Origin: Candidatus Thorarchaeota archaeon
Lineage (GTDB): Archaea > Asgardarchaeota > Thorarchaeia > Thorarchaeales > Thorarchaeaceae
DNA length: 64,000 nucleotides
Assembly (NCBI GenBank): GCA_013388835.1
Contig: JACAEL010000014.1
Location: 97,528-161,527 of the forward strand
Direction of reading: 5' to 3'
Below the pieces are notes generated by a model. That model was not told where the DNA came from and searched no databases. It saw only the letters and a list, made by a program, of their open reading frames with translations. Shown here piece by piece: positions 60,565 through 64,000 of this stretch (position 1 is its first letter; each line of letters opens with the position of its first letter). Position numbers and translations under genes: made by a program.

Positions 60565-60964
60565 TTTGCGATGCCTCCTTCATGAGCTGCTCTACAAGTG
60601 CCTTCACCTTGTGGCACACTCTCCTGACCTCGTCACGTGTCATGGTAGTTCTTGATGGGCAGTCCCGATCCACAACACATCTTCTCTTTCTGACGTCGTA
60701 GACCACGGGATAGAACCTGCAGCCGTCGGGTCTTGAGTCATAGATCTTGCAGGTCTTGGTCTGTGGGTCATAGAAGTAGCAGTGACCATCCACGTTACGA
60801 AGCTGACAGAAGCCATCCTCCGTCCTTGACATGTAGTCTTCACACCGATATCCTAGTGCATCAATCCGCCTGGCATCTGTGCGCGTGAGGGTCATCTCTG
60901 TTTCTTCGCAGCATACTCTGGTGGCTTCACAGCTGCCGTCGTGATTGCATACGAACGGTGTCAT
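60548..60964 (-). CDS. YkgJ/UPF0153-type cysteine-cluster protein
   Basis: A 138-residue protein with many cysteines in the zinc/iron-binding pattern of the YkgJ-like CxxxCxxCC family: CNHDGSCEATRVCC, FCQLRNVDGHCYFYD, TCKIYDSRPDGCRFYP and a further DRDCPS. The family is thought to bind an Fe-S cluster or zinc; function is unknown. ATG 60964 is the start. The last codon and stop (TGC TGA) overlap the PHP gene's conserved N-terminal region, so the two are at least coupled and possibly joined by a frameshift. A gene of unknown type lies 15 bases upstream on the same strand. Confidence 0.85.
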   Translation of the reverse strand: MTPFVCNHDGSCEATRVCCEETEMTLTRTDARRIDALGYRCEDYMSRTEDGFCQLRNVDGHCYFYDPQTKTCKIYDSRPDGCRFYPVVYDVRKRRCVVDRDCPSRTTMTRDEVRRVCHKVKALVEQLMKEASQNEGPC

Positions 60965-60979
60965 GCAATGATGTCGCCC

Positions 60980-61315
60980 TCACATTTCCCTTCGAGCAAG
61001 ACGACGTGCGGGCGACAGTCTTCTCCTGAGTCCTTCGGGGTCGGACTCCATCTGCCTGTCTTGTATCTGTGGAAGTCCGAGAGTCTTACCTGTGATTCTG
61101 AGATAGGTCCTTGCTCGGATGGCGTATATCAACTGGAACAGGTCGTTTGGCTGTCCAACTGCCCCGAGGAGCGTCTGATGCCTTCTGCCGAGTACTGCCA
61201 TCAGACGGTCAATCAGCGATGTCATTGCTCTCAAGGACTGTGACTCATGGAATGCACAAAAGGCTTTCCAACACGTCATAGCACCTCGTGCGTGTCCACT
61301 GGTCCTCTGTGTCAT
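60980..61315 (-). CDS. Hypothetical protein upstream of the YkgJ-like gene
   Basis: A 111-residue frame from ATG 61315 (TTG 61336 is also open). The product has a helical look: CWKAFCAFHESQSLRAMTSLIDRLMAVLGRR, then LLGAVGQPNDLFQLIYAIRAR, and a strongly basic end (RRRLSPARRLARREM). It ends 15 bases before the YkgJ-like gene on the same strand and could be the first gene of that group. No family is recognised. Codon use is acceptable, but a chance frame cannot be excluded. The window between its start and ABCE1 holds the repeats and promoter noted separately. Confidence 0.45.
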   Translation of the reverse strand: MTQRTSGHARGAMTCWKAFCAFHESQSLRAMTSLIDRLMAVLGRRHQTLLGAVGQPNDLFQLIYAIRARTYLRITGKTLGLPQIQDRQMESDPEGLRRRLSPARRLARREM

Positions 61316-61349
61316 TGTGTCCGATGCAATGGTCAATGAGTCGCTCTAT

Positions 61350-61491
61350 CGACTATGAACGGTCCTCTCATCGGTCGGTTGAGCTGTCGCTCCGGTGCCT
61401 GTCGGAAGGCATCACATCGAGCAGCTCCTAATGTCAGGCGGTACACAAGGAAATAGCCAAAGTGCTAAATACCGACCACGAACGGTCCTCT
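61350..61491 (+). repeat. Two copies of a 19-base direct repeat before ABCE1
   Basis: CGACYAYGAACGGTCCTCT occurs at 61350-61368 and 61473-61491, 123 bases apart; 17 of 19 bases are identical and GAACGGTCCTCT is exact. The second copy starts 2 bases after the TATA box of ABCE1, the first lies just upstream of the divergent hypothetical gene. They may be regulatory sites. Confidence 0.5.
61465..61471 (+). promoter_or_regulatory. TATA-like element of ABCE1
   Basis: CTAAATA about 50 bases before ATG 61519. A start near 61495 would place the second 19-base repeat between TATA and transcription start, and leave a leader of about 25 bases with a CGGAGAG ribosome binding site. Confidence 0.45.
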
Positions 61492-61518
61492 TGACTCCCA
61501 TCGGAGAGTGTATACTCA

Positions 61519-63339
61519 ATGCGCATTGCTGTGATTGACCGGGCGCGCTGTAGACCCAAGGACTGTACCCACGAGTGCAGGCGATTCTGTCCACGCGTCA
61601 GGACAGGTGACGAGACCGTTGTCTTTCCAGATGGTGAACAGAAGCCACCAGTGATTGCCGAGTCGCTCTGCTCGGGCGAGGGCATCTGTGTCAAGAAGTG
61701 TCCCTATCACGTCATTCGGATAGTCAACCTTCCTGAACGACTTACAACGGATGCAAGCCACAGGTATGGTGTCAATGGATTCCAGCTTTTCAGGATGGCC
61801 ATACCCAAGGAAGGACGTGTGCTTGGCCTTATCGGTCCCAACGGTGTGGGAAAGACCACCGTTGTCCGAATCTTGGCCGGGGAGATTAGACCCAACCTTG
61901 GGAATGTCGAGAACCCCCCATCATGGGAGGAGATCATACTCCACTATCGTGGATCGGAGCTACAGCCATTCTTTCAAAAGATGCAGTCGGGTCAAATCAC
62001 CGCCATTCACAAACCGCAGTCAATAACGGACCTGCCCAAAGTCGCGTCCATTGCAGAGCGTCCAATACAAGACCTCTTGGAGTCCGCCGACACATCCGGC
62101 CGACTGAGAGAACTCAAGGATGACATGAACCTTGGCGAGATATGGGACCGCCCCATCAAGTATCTGAGCGGCGGCGAACTCCAACGTGTTGCAGTCACAG
62201 CCGCCATCGTGCGAGATGGCGACATCTACTTCTTTGATGAACCCACAGCATATCTTGATGTCCGTGAGCGTCTGCGCACGGCCAAAGCCATTCGGAAGCT
62301 CGCGGAGATAGGTAAGACTGTGGTTGTTGTCGAGCATGACCTCTCAATCCTCGACTACGTCTCTGACCTCGTCTGTATGTTCTATGGCGAGCCCGGCGCA
62401 TACGGTGTGGTGTCGAACCCTCATGGCACACGTGTCGGTGTGAACATATTCCTGGATGGTTTCATTCCCGATGAGAATATGCGCTTTCGTGACACGGAGA
62501 TATCATTCAAGGGCATGAAGGGTGAGGAGCAAGAGTGGGCCGGGGCGGAGACACTTCTGGAATATGGGGACATGACAAAGAAGTTCGAAGGCTTCCGGCT
62601 CGAGGTCAAGGGTGGTCGAGTGGCTCGAGGTCAGATTGTGGGCATACTTGGAGCCAATGGCATCGGAAAGACGACGTTTGTCAAGATGCTTGCTGGACTG
62701 CTCGAGCCCGACTCAGGCACACCACCAAAGAGGACTGTCTCCGGTTTCGAGCTGAGGGTGAGCTATAAGCCGCAGTACATCGACCAAGACGTGCCCGGCA
62801 CGGTCCGGATGTATCTGCGCAAGGAGGGCAGCGCTGTCATTGACACGGCAGACTTCCAGACCGGCGTGCTACGGAAGCTCGAGCTCGAAGGACTGATGGA
62901 CCACGAGATTCGCGACCTCAGTGGTGGAGAGATGCAGCGGACCGCCATTGCTGCATGTCTGGCTCGGGATGCAGACATCTACCTGCTCGATGAGCCGTCT
63001 GCATTCCTAGACGTGGAACAGCGTCTTGCTGCCTCGCGGGCGATCCGGAGGTTGATTCAGACGCAGCTCAGGACCGCCTTCATAGTGGAGCACTCGCTAC
63101 TCATGGCCGACTACCTGAGCGATGCACTGGTTGTGTTCGACGGGCAGCCTGGCAAGTCTGGTCATGCCTCCCCCGTTATGCCCCTGAAGGCGGGCATGAA
63201 CAACTTCCTGATGCAGATGGGTGTCACATTCCGTCGAGACCCGCAGACAGGACGACCTCGCGTCAACAAGGAGGGCTCACAGCTTGATGTCCAGCAGAAG
63301 GCCTCCGGCGACTACTACTATGTTGAAAGGGGAAAGTGA
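61519..63339 (+). CDS. abcE1: Ribosome recycling ATPase ABCE1 (RLI) with one Fe-S cysteine changed
   Basis: Splits ribosomes after termination or rescue, together with eRF1 or Pelota. The 606-residue protein has an N-terminal Fe-S domain, then two ABC domains: Walker A GPNGVGKTT (106-114) and GANGIGKTT, signatures LSGGELQR and LSGGEMQR, Walker B FFDEPTAYLD and LLDEPSAFLD, with the hinge between. The first Fe-S motif has Cys11, 16, 20, 24. The second reads CSGEGICVKKC, so Cys51, Cys57 and Cys61 remain but the cysteine normally at position 54 is Glu. Other ABCE1 proteins have C-x-x-C-x-x-C-x-x-x-C here. ATG 61519 is the start. The change may alter one cluster or use Glu as a ligand. The neighbouring Pelota-like gene is 48 kb away. 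Confidence 0.95.
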   Translation: MRIAVIDRARCRPKDCTHECRRFCPRVRTGDETVVFPDGEQKPPVIAESLCSGEGICVKKCPYHVIRIVNLPERLTTDASHRYGVNGFQLFRMAIPKEGRVLGLIGPNGVGKTTVVRILAGEIRPNLGNVENPPSWEEIILHYRGSELQPFFQKMQSGQITAIHKPQSITDLPKVASIAERPIQDLLESADTSGRLRELKDDMNLGEIWDRPIKYLSGGELQRVAVTAAIVRDGDIYFFDEPTAYLDVRERLRTAKAIRKLAEIGKTVVVVEHDLSILDYVSDLVCMFYGEPGAYGVVSNPHGTRVGVNIFLDGFIPDENMRFRDTEISFKGMKGEEQEWAGAETLLEYGDMTKKFEGFRLEVKGGRVARGQIVGILGANGIGKTTFVKMLAGLLEPDSGTPPKRTVSGFELRVSYKPQYIDQDVPGTVRMYLRKEGSAVIDTADFQTGVLRKLELEGLMDHEIRDLSGGEMQRTAIAACLARDADIYLLDEPSAFLDVEQRLAASRAIRRLIQTQLRTAFIVEHSLLMADYLSDALVVFDGQPGKSGHASPVMPLKAGMNNFLMQMGVTFRRDPQTGRPRVNKEGSQLDVQQKASGDYYYVERGK

Positions 63340-63342
63340 CTA

Positions 63343-64000
63343 TCACGTCATGCCTCGAAACCAGTGTCTCTTTCCTGTTCTCGTGCGTTCGGAGTCCATC
63401 TCAGCAAGTACCCTGACGGCCTCGTTGGCGCACCTGATGACATCCTGTTCCCCTCTCACAGCGAAGACATCCCTCACACGGTTCGCATATACAGCACAGA
63501 CCGCGCCTGCCCTGAAACCGTAGATGTTAGCAAGCGTCAGGAGTGTTGCCGCCTCCATTTCAAAATTGGCGACATTTGCTGCTCTTAGCTCCTCAATGAG
63601 ACCTCTGCTCGTGTTGGGAAAGTAGTCGCCAAAGCCGGGTCGCGACTGTCCAAGGTAGAACGAGTCAGTAGACGCTGAGATGCCCAAGTGGTAGTTGAGG
63701 CCAAGGGAGTCTGCGGCCTCTACCAACGCAAGTACGATCTCATACGACGCTGAGGCAGGATACTCGGACCTGACGTACTGCTTGCTTGTACCCTCCAGTC
63801 TGACTGCTCCGGTAGTGATTATCAGGTCTCCAAGCTCTATTTGCTCTTTCAGGGTCGCACATGACCCCACTCGTATGAAGTCCCGCGCCCCCACATTTGC
63901 AAGCTCCTCCACTGCTATTGCAGTGCCCGGTCCGCCTATGCCCGTAGAGCACGCCGATACTGCTGCTCCTCGGTAGGTGCCTGTGTGAGTCACGAACTGT
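63343..64000 (-). CDS. Nucleoside phosphorylase (uridine/purine type), start beyond window
   Basis: The C-terminal 219 codons of a nucleoside phosphorylase-I family enzyme, which cleaves nucleosides with phosphate. Visible are CSTGIGGPGTAIAVEELANVG with the phosphate-binding GIGGP loop, RVGSCATL, and NFEMEAATLLTLA with the ribose-binding Glu and Met, as in uridine phosphorylases. The frame continues through GTG 63993 to the right edge without a stop (QFVTHTGTYRG), so the start lies outside. Its stop is 3 bases from that of ABCE1, convergently. The pattern best fits uridine phosphorylase, but purine specificity is possible. Confidence 0.87.
   Translation of the reverse strand, partial: QFVTHTGTYRGAAVSACSTGIGGPGTAIAVEELANVGARDFIRVGSCATLKEQIELGDLIITTGAVRLEGTSKQYVRSEYPASASYEIVLALVEAADSLGLNYHLGISASTDSFYLGQSRPGFGDYFPNTSRGLIEELRAANVANFEMEAATLLTLANIYGFRAGAVCAVYANRVRDVFAVRGEQDVIRCANEAVRVLAEMDSERTRTGKRHWFRGMT

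Noticed and set aside
1..64000. tRNA, rRNA, CRISPR or insertion sequences
   Set aside because: I looked for T-loop-like sequences, repeat-spacer patterns and transposase motifs in the gaps and saw none that stand up; a covariance-model search would settle small RNAs.

Overview
The window reads as a compact archaeal chromosome segment. Archaeal or archaeo-eukaryotic genes include the DNA primase large subunit (PriL), the ribosome recycling ATPase ABCE1/RLI, a Pelota/eRF1-like protein, a geranylgeranyl reductase, an OGG1-type glycosylase, DUF763, UPF0280, a MEDS-domain TrmB regulator and AT-rich TATA boxes about 25 bases before leaderless or nearly leaderless starts. A Ras/Rab-like small GTPase with a long coiled-coil tail points to an Asgard archaeon. 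A Thorarchaeia-like lineage is my guess, not shown by the sequence. No rRNA, tRNA, CRISPR array, insertion sequence or prophage was seen. Base composition looks even, with moderate GC throughout. Many genes start with TTG or GTG.

Layout. 1-9.4 kb: two membrane proteins, MsrB, a hotdog thioesterase, a SERCA-like Ca2+ P-type ATPase divergent from a degenerate cation/Ca2+ exchanger, and a COG1237 metallo-beta-lactamase-fold protein. 9.7-18.7 kb: geranylgeranyl reductase, small GTPase, YwbE, a Pelota-like protein lacking domain 1, a histidine kinase, a PAP2 phosphatase, glutamate dehydrogenase, and a VapBC toxin-antitoxin pair coupled to a small wHTH/membrane protein. 19.3-28.1 kb: acyl-CoA dehydrogenase, a secreted endonuclease/exonuclease/phosphatase-fold protein with four lamin-tail repeats, a radical-SAM-like protein without its cluster cysteines, and a CPBP protease.

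28.5-33.1 kb: a tight operon for homocysteine synthesis from aspartate (DUF39 fused to ferredoxin, UPF0280, aspartate-semialdehyde dehydrogenase, aspartate kinase). It is followed by a small wHTH gene with a palindromic operator over its TATA box and by a convergent TrmB-MEDS regulator. 34.9-43.3 kb: a chagasin-like inhibitor and HAD phosphatase pair, a TPR protein, an MBL hydrolase, DUF763, an AlkD-like protein, a methyltransferase with a zinc ribbon, PriL and OGG.

43.5-47.6 kb: two tandem surface proteins made of a catalytically dead M28 peptidase fold, nine Ca2+-binding thrombospondin-3-like repeats and a C-terminal membrane anchor. 48.2-55.9 kb: a four-gene ABC exporter-like operon (ATPase, FtsX-like permease, paralogous permease, ATPase with a zinc ribbon). 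56-64 kb: TOPRIM protein, zinc alcohol dehydrogenase, OsmC, Mut7-C, amidohydrolase, a PHP phosphoesterase whose start is missing or frameshifted next to a YkgJ-like protein, ABCE1 with one Fe-S cysteine replaced by glutamate, and a partial nucleoside phosphorylase.

The strongest leads are the degenerate-enzyme cases (radical SAM, M28 pair, ABCE1 Fe-S site), the PHP/YkgJ junction, the domain-1-less Pelota and the duplicated FtsX operon.
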